Shown one piece after another: positions 54,460-64,000 of a stretch of 64,000 bases of DNA. The stretch's first letter is position 1. Every line of letters starts with the position of its first letter. A program made the position numbers and the translations under genes. Source of the DNA: Globodera rostochiensis (Eukaryota > Nematoda > Chromadorea > Rhabditida > Heteroderidae); contig JAEVLN010000002.1 in NCBI GenBank assembly GCA_018350325.1, forward strand, positions 2,630,295-2,694,294, given 5' to 3'. The notes under the pieces were generated by a model. It was not told where the DNA came from. It saw only the letters and a list, made by a program, of their open reading frames with translations, and ran no database searches.

Positions 54460-57267
54460 ATGGGCCGTTACCGTCGTCAACGTTTTTCCATTGTTACTGT
54501 AACGCTTCTGTGCATGATTATGATCATAGGCAGCAACTTGCAGTTGTCCAGCGCTATGTTTGGTTGGACACGGGCAAAGAAAAAAGGTACCGTAACAATT
54601 GAGACCGCCTCCGGGTTTACTGGTTTAAATCGGAAGTTTATACAAAATTATTTCATTTTTAGAATTATTGAATTTATCCGTTTTCTTCCCCGACCCTTCG
54701 GGGGTGGCGTGTCGGGGATCGGGTTTAGGCCCAAAAATGTCGGGGGTCGGGGGTTAGGCCTAAAAATGTCGGGGGGGGGGGGGGGAGTTAAGCCCAAAAA
54801 TGTCGGGGGTCGGGAGTTAGGCCCAAAAATGTCGGGGGTTAGGCCTAAAAATGTCGGGATTAAATTAAATATATATTTTCAAAAGTTTCAAATTCTGCTG
54901 ACCAATTGGACCGCGAAGCATTGGACGCGGAAGAAACTGGCGAAGAATTTGTCCGCTCTTCAGCCAACCGGGGCCCGGACGGATGTGGCCACAAGCTGAA
55001 AGTGGCACTTGCCGTCGTAAAAGCCTATGGCGCTTCGTTCAAGCATTGGTGGTTAAAACCGTTGAAAATGTCATTTTATCAATTTTTTTAGGCATTGGCC
55101 TTGGCGAAAAAAGAAGAAAACCAATAACGGTAATGGACAAAATCGAAAGATGGACGAGCATTTGAGAACGATTGACTATTGTGCCGCGATTGCTGAACGT
55201 GAAGAATATCAGGCTCAATTTTAAATATTTTATAGAAATAATAATTTTTTTTTATTTTACTCAATTTGATCAGAGAGGCCGTTTTGGCCAACACCGCCGG
55301 CGGAGAAAACGCCGCGGGGGCCGACGACGGCAGCCGCGCGAGTTGGACGACAAAAGCGCACTGAAAGCGTTGACGCGAAAATTGAGGCGTAAAAACAAAA
55401 TGCACATTAGCGCGGATCATTGGGAAAATATTGGAGTAAAATTTACACTTTTACGTAAAATAAATTACGTTTATAATAAAGCTCTTTCTAACTTTCTAAA
55501 ATGCCTAAAATGGAATTGGCCGACAAAAGATTCAAATCCATTCTTTCAAAGTAGAGTATCCTGGGTTTTTGACCCTGATTTGATTAATTTTCCCACTCAT
55601 AAAAACCCGGTTTTTTTAATTTTCTCAATCCCGATCCCGGGTTTTCCTAAAATCCCGGTCCCGGCTTACTCTATTTCAAAGTGAAAAGTGTCCGTATTTA
55701 GTAACAAAATTGAGCAACTTCAATGCTTTTTGCGTTAAGGTAATCCGTTGGGGGCGACGCGCCATCCGCGACATTCGCCGTCCGGGTACATTGATGAAAT
55801 CAATTAAATTAAACATTTAAACATTTGTAATTTTAAAGCGTCAAGAAAGGGTTGGGCTCAAGCAAAACTGAAAAAGCGAAAAACCAAAAAATTTCTGCGT
55901 AAAAATCGACGCCGAATGAAGCGAGAGGGGGAAGACGATGAAGAGGAGGGCGACACGGACGACGAGGGCGGGTCGGACGAAGACGGCGGCTCATCGGACG
56001 ACGACCACGACGGCACCGGCACCAAATTCAAATACTCCAAGACGGCCCACGGCTACAGTAACGACAAAAATGCCGGCAGCAATGCGAAAGACAAAATTTA
56101 CGGTAGGATTATGAAATTTCGGGGATCAGAAGCCGATCCCGGTCCTGGCTTTGCCGACTCCGATCGGGGAACTCAAACCCCAAACAGAGGTTTCCTGAGT
56201 GAACTCACTCAATCTGTTCCATTCCGTGGGCAACAAATGTCGTCAACCCTTCCGGCGGGGAACTGAACTCGATTGAATTCATCGCGATTTGATTTAAACT
56301 GAAAATTAAATTCAAAAATATGGGAATATTATTTTATTCCTTATTATTAAAATTAAATTAAAAAAAATGAGTTTTTTGGCCCGTCTCATTTATTAGAGCA
56401 CAGTTTTTCCCCCTTCAAATTCACCTATTGAAACTGCGCCTTACTAACATGGCAGGGATCCCTAGCATCAGAATGCAAGAAGTTCAAGCAGTTCAGCATG
56501 CTCACCTTTTCAGAAACGGTTTCTTTTGAGGCGAAAGACCCCCGAAAAGGTCGCTACAATCAGCGGACAGTGACCGAATTCAAATTTCATGGGCCAAAGC
56601 ACAGCGAATGGCGCCATCGACCGCCGAAACCGCCAAAAGCCGGTAAAAAGGCGCTGAATTAACGAATTTTCATTTGAGCAATTTAATTTTGAGCCTTTGT
56701 AAGTCTTTGTAACATTTAAAAAATATAATTTAATTTTTTATTAAAATTATTTTAAACGCTGAAGAAGGAAAAGCGTGGACTGGCAAATTCAAAAATCGAA
56801 GGCGAGAAGGCGGTGGTCATCAAAGTGTCCAATGGGACAGAAAGAGTGGGAAGACTCGTCGAAATCGATGGACCAAACAAAATTGGGGTAGGAAACAAAA
56901 TCCCCTGGACTATTTTCAAAAATTTAAATGATTTTTGTTGAAAATGCCAAAAACTTAAATGTTTTCATTTGACCTAAATTCTTTTGTTCTGCCTTCAGAT
57001 GACCACCACGACGGGGGCGGCTATTATTATACGGTAGCACATCCGTCACTTTATCCCTATGATCACTATTATGGTGGTGGTGATGGGTACGGTAGTCCGT
57101 CGTACTGGTACTCCTACTCAGAAAATTATTACGGTGGCGACTTCGGCTGGTACGGTGGGGGCTATGCGGCGGAGGAGGGCGGATTTATGCCGTCGGGCAG
57201 CTTGGGGAAGGCGATGAAAATTCTTGGCATTATTCTGTTCGTCCTCCTTTTGATCATAATAATTTGA
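54460..57267 (+). CDS. low-complexity secreted/membrane protein (basic, acidic and Gly/Tyr blocks)
   Basis: ATG 54460 opens a basic then hydrophobic leader (RFSIVTVTLLCMIMIIGSNL), a likely signal peptide. Supported exons: 54460-54586, 54886-55016, about 55275-55437 (FGQHRRRRKRRGGRRRQ), about 55741-55786, 55840-56101 (Arg/Lys block, then GEDDEEEGDTDDEGGSDEDG), about 56456-56643, 56766-56889 (WTGKFKNRRREGGGHQ) and 57000-57267 (YYGGGDGYGSPSYWYSY, then a C-terminal membrane helix KILGIILFVLLLIIII). The charge blocks alternate strongly. Joins around 55090-55275 and 56100-56456 are uncertain, and an alternative end at 56266 exists. No family recognised. It could also be two adjacent genes. Confidence 0.45.
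54690..54862. repeat. intronic ~28-bp GTCGGGGG/TTAGGCC repeat
   Basis: About five decayed copies of GTTAGGCCCAAAAATGTCGG with variable G-runs lie inside an intron of the low-complexity gene. Confidence 0.8.
55552..55673. mobile_element. 122-bp hAT-like MITE
   Basis: Ends TAGAGTA and TACTCTA with exact 8-bp duplication TTTCAAAG (55544-55551 and 55674-55681). The interior is a decayed ATCCCGGG/ACCCGG motif. It lies in an intron of the low-complexity gene. Confidence 0.85.
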
Positions 57268-57667
57268 TTCGCATTATATGTGTAACAAAATTGGCATTTT
57301 AATTGATTTCGGAATAAAGTTAGAGAGTTTCCAAATGGATGCCGACAACATTATCTTTAACCTGACAATATTTTTATGTACAAATATTTAATTAACCAAA
57401 TTGATAAGAAATTCCCCCCCCCCCCAAAATTGTCATCGATTCAAAAGCAAATCGGCGCAAATGAATGAATGATAAAGGCTGACAAGGACGGGTTTCAGCA
57501 TGCTTAATGATGTATCATTAAGGCCGTTATGTGTCAACGCGGAGACAATGGAAATGCAAATTCTTAACCAAAAACGTCGCGCAGCTGTCACTTTGTTTGG
57601 GCTATCGTAGCGGCTCAAAAGTTTCAGAAAAGTTACAGTTCCACCAAAATTGTTGTCCCATGTTTCG

Positions 57668-57987
57668 GTGCTAGGTCGTTGCGCAAAATCCGCCACTATA
57701 GGCTTCGCAAAATCACTAAAAATATTATTAAATTATAATATTAAAAAAGTATAAAAAATGAATATAATTTGCTTTTTGAATCTGTTGAAATTTTTTAAAC
57801 GAAAGAAGGAAATTTTTAAGTGACTCCAAAGCCGTAGAGAATAACTGAGGAAAAGTTGGAGACTTAGGGGTTCGTTAGGCTTATGCTTAGGCTTAACCAT
57901 TCGTGTATTTTTGATGTAAATAAATATTGAAAAAAAATTGTTTAAATTAAAATAAATGGCGGATTTTGCGCAACGACTAAGCACGCC
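57668..57987. repeat. inverted repeat pair (28-bp arms)
   Basis: TCGTTGCGCAAAATCCGCCA near 57676 is inverted at 57957 (TGGCGGATTTTGCGCAACGA). The match extends to about 28 bp with one or two differences and encloses about 270 bp. There is no clear target duplication. It may be the ends of a non-autonomous DNA element. The minus-strand frame that starts in the left arm (MADFAQRPSTETW) has no known motif. Confidence 0.6.
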
Positions 57988-59012
57988 ATGTTCCTGATAT
58001 TTTACAGTTTAAGCACACATAGGCCTATATGATTTGCTCCTATATTTTAAGCCACTAAATGCCGCCCGTCCGACCCTTTTTGAACTAAGAAAAAAATAAT
58101 AAAAAAGATTTAAATAAAAATAAATCTTAATCAATCACTCCATTTTGTTTTGGCAGTGCTTTTGTGTGACCAAAAGTTGGCAAAGAGTAACCAACCTCAT
58201 ATTGGAATTTGTTTTATTTATCTAAAAAAAGTTCCTTCTCAATTTGCTCAAAAAAATCATTTTCCAAAACTGAAGTGATAAAGCGATTACCAAAAACCAT
58301 TTAATGATAGAGAGACTAATTAATGCAAACAAAAAGTGTTTTTTGATTTTGGAGTAAAATTATCAATCATTTAATGCATTTATTTGTTACTCAAATAATC
58401 TTGCGATGGCAATTCCCATTTGTAAAGCAAACAACAAAATTGGATAAACATAGGCGAGAGGAATTTAAAAATATTGCAACGCAAAAATAATTAAATTTTT
58501 TTGATATTTTTTTTTTTATTAATTTTCAATAAAACACTCCGAACAATTCACTTCGACGCCGAGCCGACATTTTCGAGTACTTTTGCCCCCCTCTTAATTA
58601 ATACGAACGAATGTTTGCTTTATTATTTTTTGTTTTATTTTTCGTATAAACAAAATTCATCAATCAGAGCAATTTATAAAAAAACCGCCATTTTGTTTAA
58701 TTAATTAAATTTAATAATTATTATTTTGGATTTAAAAAGTGTTAAATCGAATGCATTAAGGGGAAGTAAATTGATCATTTGTCCAGACTCAAAAATGGTG
58801 CTAAAACAAATGTGACAATTACATACAGAATAATTATTTTTAAGATTTATTATACGGGTTTTTAAACCTCAAAAAACTGATACAATCCTTTAAATAAAAT
58901 AAAGCAAAAAATAAAAATCCAGAGGGTCCGAAGGTCTTTTAGCGCAAATTGAAAATTTGATATTTTAATTAATGAGATTTATTAATTTCAAAATTATTTT
59001 AGAAAAAACAAA
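57988..59012. other. intergenic, AT-rich
   Basis: No gene seen. The last bases hold an ATTTTAG acceptor 11 bases before the transporter ATG. Confidence 0.45.
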
Positions 59013-61547
59013 ATGCCCTTTTTTGCCCCGGCGGGGAAATCTCTGCAAACGCTGACATTCGCTTTTATCATTTCGATTGCCAACAATTTTTATGTAAGTT
59101 TAAATTTAGCTAACAAAATAATTATTTTTAAACCTTTTGGAATATAAAATCAATTTAAATACATTTTCAGTTTAAATTTAGTTAACAAATAATTATTTTT
59201 AAACCTTTTGGAAATATAAAATCAATTTAAATACATTTTCAGCAAGCCTATTCCTCTTTCTACACAATTTCTGCGGCCGAAAGTTTGCAGAATTTTTTGA
59301 ACAATTCATACGTCACGCGCGGAATCGAATTGTCCGAAGTCAATTAAATAATATTTAAATATAAAATAATATTTTTAAATTTCAGGGCGAATTATTATGG
59401 TCATGGAGTTTCATTTTGAATGCTTTGATCATCGGAAATATTTTCGGCACTCTTTGCACGCCGTGGTTTTGCGAATATTTTGGCAGAAAAAGTTTGACAT
59501 TTAAAATCCAATTTTTTAAAAATAAATTTCAGAAAGTTTGCTGTTCTCCAATTATGGCATTTTTGTGGCCCTTTTACTGTCCATTTTGTCCATCGTATTT
59601 TTGTTGCCCGAGCTTTTCTTTATTTCCCGCATTTTGGGTGCAGCTCTTTCCAATTTGAATTTTGGCGCGTTGGCACTTTTTATTACGGTAATTTTAATTT
59701 TTAAAAAAACAATTTAATTTATTGTTAATATAAAAAATTGATTCTTAACGACTGAAATCTTTTATTAATTTTGTTTCAAATATAAAGGAATTTCCTTCAA
59801 CAAAACTTCGCGGGGTAGTGATTTTTGTCAGTGGAATTTGCTACAATTTGGCCTCAAATATTGGCATGCTTGCTGGGCATGGATGCATTTTTGGGCCGGA
59901 ATTTGGAGTTTTTAATTGGTAAAAGCAAAAAAAAAACAATTAAAAAACAAATTAATTTTTAAAGGTCTCGGCTTAGTACCAAACCTTTTGGGCATTTTGA
60001 CCAGCATTCCGTTGAAAGAAACGCCCAAATTTTTGTTATTAAATCGCTGAAGACAAAGAAGGGGCACTGAAAGCGTTGTACTTTTACCAGGGTAATTAGA
60101 AGACGATAATTAGCAAATTTTGCTAATGAATATGCCTTCTGGCATTTATTGCCAAATCCCCCCCCCCCAGGCGATTCCATTGACCACGAAACGGCGTTGG
60201 TGGAAATAATGAAGGAACGCCAACAGAACGATCGGAGACCAATGCTGTCAATGCTTCGGGAAGTGTTCACCCAACGCCATTTGAGGTTTTAAAAAAGTAA
60301 TTAAATTTAATTTTTGACTAATTCTCTAAAAAAAGGTTGGCCATTCTGCTCGGCTTCTGCGCCCTTCAAATGACTGTTGGCACTTGGCCGGTGATAACAA
60401 CGCTTTTTGCAGACCATTTCCCCCTTAGGGAGGCGCAGGTTTAAACAAACAAATAAAAATAATAAATGATATAAATATGTTTATTAAAAAAATGCATTTA
60501 ACCCCCAAAAATTGTTGGCATTTATTCCAGTTATACTCCTCCATTTGTAGCGGACTGAGTTTGGCAACAAATGTTCCGGGCACTTTGTTGGCGATGAGGT
60601 GGTCAAATATGTGAAAGTTTAAACCAATTAAAAAGCAGCGAATTTTGTTTCTCCAAATTAAATTTAAAATAAAATATTATTTAAAAATTAATAAAGTTTC
60701 AGAGTAAGCCGTCGGAAGTTACTTTTGTACGCCGGTGTGGTCAACGCGTTATGCATTGTTTTCTACGCATTTTTTGATCGTTTGACGCTTTTGCACGTCG
60801 AATTTCGCTACGGCTGTTTGGTTGGGATGAAATGGAAAAAAGTTTAAAAATTAAATTTGTGCAGGTGTCCAATCTGGTCTACTTTTGTTCCTTCGGGTGA
60901 ATTTTTAATTTTAAAATTGAAATTTATTTAATTCTATTTAAAATACTAATTGATTATTCAGCATTTCGCTAGGCACAATTCCATTTTACTTGTGCGGCGA
61001 GCTTTTCCCCCAGAATTTCCGCTCAATGGGCCAATCCGTCGTGTTTTTCATTTCACTTTGCTCTCAAGTGTACTTTGTTAATAAATAATAACATTAATAG
61101 TGATCAGACTTGAGGACCGATCGAGAATCTCGATCAGTAATATATTTATTCACCATATTTTTGTTTTTAAGTTCGCTTTCAACATTTTGATATTGCCCGC
61201 GTATTCGGCCGTCGGCGTCTACGCCTTCTTCCCGCTGTTTACGGGTATAAATATAAATATATAAGTAATTAAATTATTAATAAATTTAATTAAATTTGCA
61301 TAATCTTCTTTTAGAATTAATTCAAAATTCGCTAACAATTTGAAATTGCAGCGCCCATTTTTCAAATTAAGCCCCCCAATTGCTGTGTCTGACATTGCTT
61401 TGGATTTATTTGCCGGAGACGAGTGGAAGAGAAGTGCACGAAATAGTGGACGAATTGAAGAGGGGAAAGAAACAAAGAAAGGTGAAAGACTGCAGCGACA
61501 GACGACGAGAAAGGGCAGAGTGCCCACCACTTCGCTTCAAATACTGA
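59013..61547 (+). CDS. sugar-transporter-like MFS protein with two apparent frame breaks
   Basis: Fourteen exons: 59013-59093, 59243-59338, 59386-59491, 59533-59687, 59788-59918, 59965-60091, 60171-60285, 60336-60438, 60531-60598, 60703-60820, 60865-60896, 60962-61067, 61172-61244, 61372-61547. The SLC2/GLUT pattern is clear: GRK after the second helix pair, FPSTKLRGVVIFV, PLKETPKFLLL before the central loop, ELFPQNFRSMGQS, and a C-terminal LPETSGREVHEIVDELKRGK. Twelve membrane helices are expected and mostly visible. Exon 6 needs two one-base frame changes to read through: one at its start (VPNLLGILTSIPLKE is in a different frame from exon 5) and one near 60045-60049, before EDKEGALKALYFYQG. 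Either sequence errors or a recently decayed gene. Substrate unknown. Confidence 0.75.
61098..61139. repeat. intronic copy of the GATCGAGAATCTCGATC palindrome
   Basis: ACTTGAGGACCGATCGAGAA followed by TCTCGATC is identical to the core of the 51-bp element at 28580-28630, but the flanks differ and no target duplication is seen. It lies in an intron of the transporter gene. Confidence 0.6.
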
Positions 61548-62192
61548 TAAACATTTCATTAAATGCGCTACAAATCATAGTTTTAAATTTACAAATACAC
61601 TTGTGGTCTTTTTCATAAAATTAATAAACAATCTTTTAATTTATTCAAAACAAAATGAAGAAAGCGAGTGAAACTGATTGATGATTAATGCTCACTGATC
61701 AGAGAGCATTTGGATTCAAAATCCCACAAATGCCTGCCCCCAATGGGAAACCGTTCATTTCGTATAAATGTTGTGGTCCCATAACAGCACAGCACGTGGC
61801 TGTGGCTGTCCACTCAGCAGCCCGCAGCTGGCTTTTCCATCTCTGTATCGATTTTCTTTTCTGCTCTCTTTGGCTTCCACGGCGAGGAGAACGCTTCTCC
61901 TCACCCCCCCCCCCCCCCGCTAATGTAATTTTGGTAAGGAAAGAAGGCCAAGAACTAGTAAACATCCCCCACCCCCGGTCAAAATTTTTGGTGTATATAA
62001 ACACCCCCTCCACCCCCCCCCCCTCCCCACCAGCTATCATTTGGTGAAAAAGATACAAAACATTTTCGATTTCAGGGTTCTTTCAATTTCAATTCGAATT
62101 ACATTAGATAATGTCTTCGTCGCTCTGTCTCTGACCGTGAAGCACGTATCGTGCAGGTAAATTGGTTTTTTGGTTTCATTTTTAATAATAAG
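61548..62192. repeat. intergenic; contains a segment duplicated at 63475-63705
   Basis: The stretch about 61940-62115 (AAAGAAGGCCAAGAACTAGT through to TCAATTTCAATTCGAATTAC) has a diverged copy at about 63475-63700. C-runs at 61905-61918 and 62011-62022. It is the 5' flank and possible first exons of the AMP deaminase gene; no start codon could be fixed. Confidence 0.6.
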
Positions 62193-63215
62193 ATGTTCAG
62201 CATGAGGAGTATGTCACCGCTGCCACAATCCCACCAAGTACCCCCCGCCCATCGAGTGCCCCCCGCTCACCGAGTGGCCCCCGCCTTGATGATCTGCTTC
62301 CGAGCTTGGTAAGTTTTAAATTTTGGAAAACTGATCAGCTTTGGGAGCTTCTTTAGCATTTTTGGGAGGAATTCACCAGTGTGCCGGTGGAAGAATTGAA
62401 AACTGTTGTCAGGTAAATCCCCCCCCCCCTCCAATTTTTATGAATTTCGTAATTGCTTCAGGTCGCTGATGGAGGCCCTTCGCCTTCGAAGTGAATACAT
62501 GCAACGAATCGGAGGCGGATTACCAAACACCACGAAAAAACTCATCAATCTGGAAGAGAAGTCGAACACAATACAGTACAATCTGCCGGTGGCACCGTCT
62601 GAGCGAAAATTTGCGCTTCATCGACAGAATGGAATTGTAAGTACTCATTTTAATAATAATTTTAATTGTAAAATTAAAAAATACAGGTTGTTTTGACGGA
62701 GAGTGACCGAATTGTCAAACTGGAGGCCGCTCCAATCTCTCACGAAAAATTTTTGAAGTTGGCACTTTGTGGGGAAATAAAGTACCCCCCCCCCCCCTTT
62801 AAGGGACTACACGTGGCTGAATGGCATTGTCAACGACGGCCCCCTTCGGACTTGTTGCTCCCAACGTCTTAAGTGCTTAAAAATGAATTTCGAAATGCAT
62901 GTTATGCTTAGAGGCGATGTTAGTCCTTTTTTATGAACTTTTTGGTTTTTTATCTCACTTTTCAGTTGGAAACTATTGAGCAGCAAAGTGTGCCGCACCG
63001 AGACTTCTACAACATTAGAAAGGTGGACACGCACATTCACGGTGAGTGATTTGAATTCATTGCAATTTTATTTTCATTTTTCTTTTTCAGCCGCCAGCTC
63101 TATGAACGCCAAGTTGGTCAGCCATTCATCCTCCCAAATTTCTTTTGTTTTTAGACATTTGTTGCGTTTCATCAAAAAGAAAATGCCCGATGCGAATGAT
63201 GTCGTCCAGGAAAAG
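62193..63215 (+). CDS. AMP deaminase, N-terminal half only
   Basis: Exons 62193-62308, 62357-62412, 62462-62636, 62687-62781, 62804-62918, 62966-63041, 63091-63112 and 63155-63215 join in frame (about 238 residues). AMP deaminase converts AMP to IMP. The family order is clear: [20 protein letters not shown] (regulatory region), [25 protein letters not shown], then [17 protein letters not shown] with the first metal-binding Hx[17 protein letters not shown] and DANDVVQEK. The remaining catalytic barrel (about 350-400 residues) is not seen before the window ends. Instead, degenerate copies of the 5' exons follow. The start exon is also missing. The intron 62782-62803 is only 22 bases. Confidence 0.8.
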
Positions 63216-63254
63216 GTAATAATGGCAAATGTTAATCAAACTCAGCCAATTTTA

Positions 63255-63999
63255 TGAATTTTGTATTGCTTCAGATCGTTCATGGAGGCCCTTCACCGCA
63301 GGAACGAATGCATGGACAGAATCGGAGGCGGATTCCCCATCTCCACGAAAAGATTGGTCAATTTGGAACTAGTGCAAGCTGGTGCTATATCATACGACAC
63401 CGCCATCGGCTGTGGGAAGGAATTGTTTCAAAATTCCGCAATTAAGGCAGTCAAACCGTCTGACACCCCCGCGGAGCAAAGAAGGGCAAAAACTTAAAAC
63501 GTCCCCCACCCCCGCGGAGCAAAGAAGGGCAAAAACTAATAAACAATCCCCCCTCCGCGGTCACAATGTTTGGTGCTTGCAGGCGTGCAAACGCCTATAA
63601 CCCCCTCCCCCACCCGCTCAGCGATCATATTAGGTGAATAAGAAACAAAACATTTTCTCTTTCAGGATCTTTTTCAATTTCAATTCAAATTACTTCAGAC
63701 AATGTGTTTGCCGCGCAAACCAGATGTACTCGTTTTAATTAATAATTTTAATAAGAAAATCTTTATTGAAATTCAGGTTGTTTTGAAGGAGAATGACCGA
63801 AATGTCGAACTGGAGGGCGCTCCCATTGCTTGGGACAAATTTTAGCATTGGAACTAGTGCAAGCTGGTGCCATCACACGACACCGCCATCCCCGGGCTTG
63901 TTTTGAGTGACTCCCATTACACGGGACAAATTTTTAAAGTTGGCATTTTGGGAAAATTATAGTAAAAACCCCCTTTAAGGGACTACACGTGGCTAACGG
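63255..63999 (+). pseudogene. degenerate, shuffled copies of AMP deaminase 5' exons
   Basis: 63276-63370 copies the [18 protein letters not shown] exon (reads SFMEALHRRNECMDRIGGGF). 63475-63700 copies the upstream flank. 63778-63845 copies the [19 protein letters not shown] exon but ends in a premature TAG (63843-63845). 63960-63999 copies the poly-C intron and the DYTWLN exon start. GGAACTAGTGCAAGCTGGTG occurs twice (63365 and 63850). The segments are out of their original order, so this is tandem duplication with rearrangement. Confidence 0.75.
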
Positions 64000-64000
64000 C

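Noticed and set aside
61340..61618. 92-residue frame at the end of the transporter gene
   Set aside because: A different frame of the same exon, entered from a TTAAG acceptor, gives the expected TM12 and LPETSGREVHEI tail in phase.

Overview
This window is nematode nuclear DNA. The evidence is short AT-rich introns, acceptor-like TTTAG or TTAAG sites with no upstream donor just before many start codons (expected for spliced-leader trans-splicing), and genes typical of nematodes: a CED-9/Bcl-2 protein, a MOLO-1-like TPM protein, an astacin, an ShKT protein, an srsx-like receptor and a small SXP/RAL-2-like protein. The base composition, homopolymer-rich intergenic DNA and heavy repeat load fit a tylenchid plant parasite such as a cyst nematode; that placement is inference. 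All exon structures were read by eye from splice sites, frame continuity and family motifs. For most genes the exon phases add up exactly.

Layout. 0-9 kb: unassigned coding-like fragments, a 17-copy minisatellite, a secreted Gly/Cys-rich gene, a degenerate repeat element, and an unknown minus-strand gene with an acidic tail. 9-19 kb: ced-9 (+), an uncertain minus gene, BUD13 (+), a nitrobindin-like gene (-), an ShKT gene (-) and a membrane-anchored short-chain dehydrogenase (-). 19-25 kb: repeat-rich DNA with a Merlin/IS1016-like transposon remnant carrying a nested small element, a copy of the 3' exons of an EB1-like gene, and a pair of tRNA-like Pol III promoters. 25-40 kb: MOLO-1-like gene (+), astacin (-), SXP-like gene (-), srsx-like GPCR (-), TLX/Hox11 homeobox (+), acidic coiled-coil gene (-) and a KH-domain gene (-). 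40-53 kb: a 665-residue mitochondrial-type valyl-tRNA synthetase with no editing domain (+), then a rearranged block in which an EB1 gene exists as a short recombined copy (+), a long copy (-) and several partial copies mixed with a duplicated LIM-type homeodomain fragment. 53-64 kb: a low-complexity secreted or membrane gene (+), a sugar-transporter-like MFS gene with apparent frame breaks (+), and the 5' half of an AMP deaminase gene (+) followed by degenerate copies of its own exons.

The most striking signal is a set of small non-coding elements, 51-182 bp, scattered over the window mostly in introns. Seven have exact 8-bp target-site duplications and termini starting TAGAG, TAGTG, TAGGG or CAGGG, as in hAT transposons. 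Their interiors are built from one short motif repeated with variation (TCTCGG, CCGGATA, TCCCGGG). Two share a core but have different terminal inverted repeats that are still complementary within each element. The 46-53 kb EB1/homeodomain mosaic and the editing-free ValRS are the other main leads.
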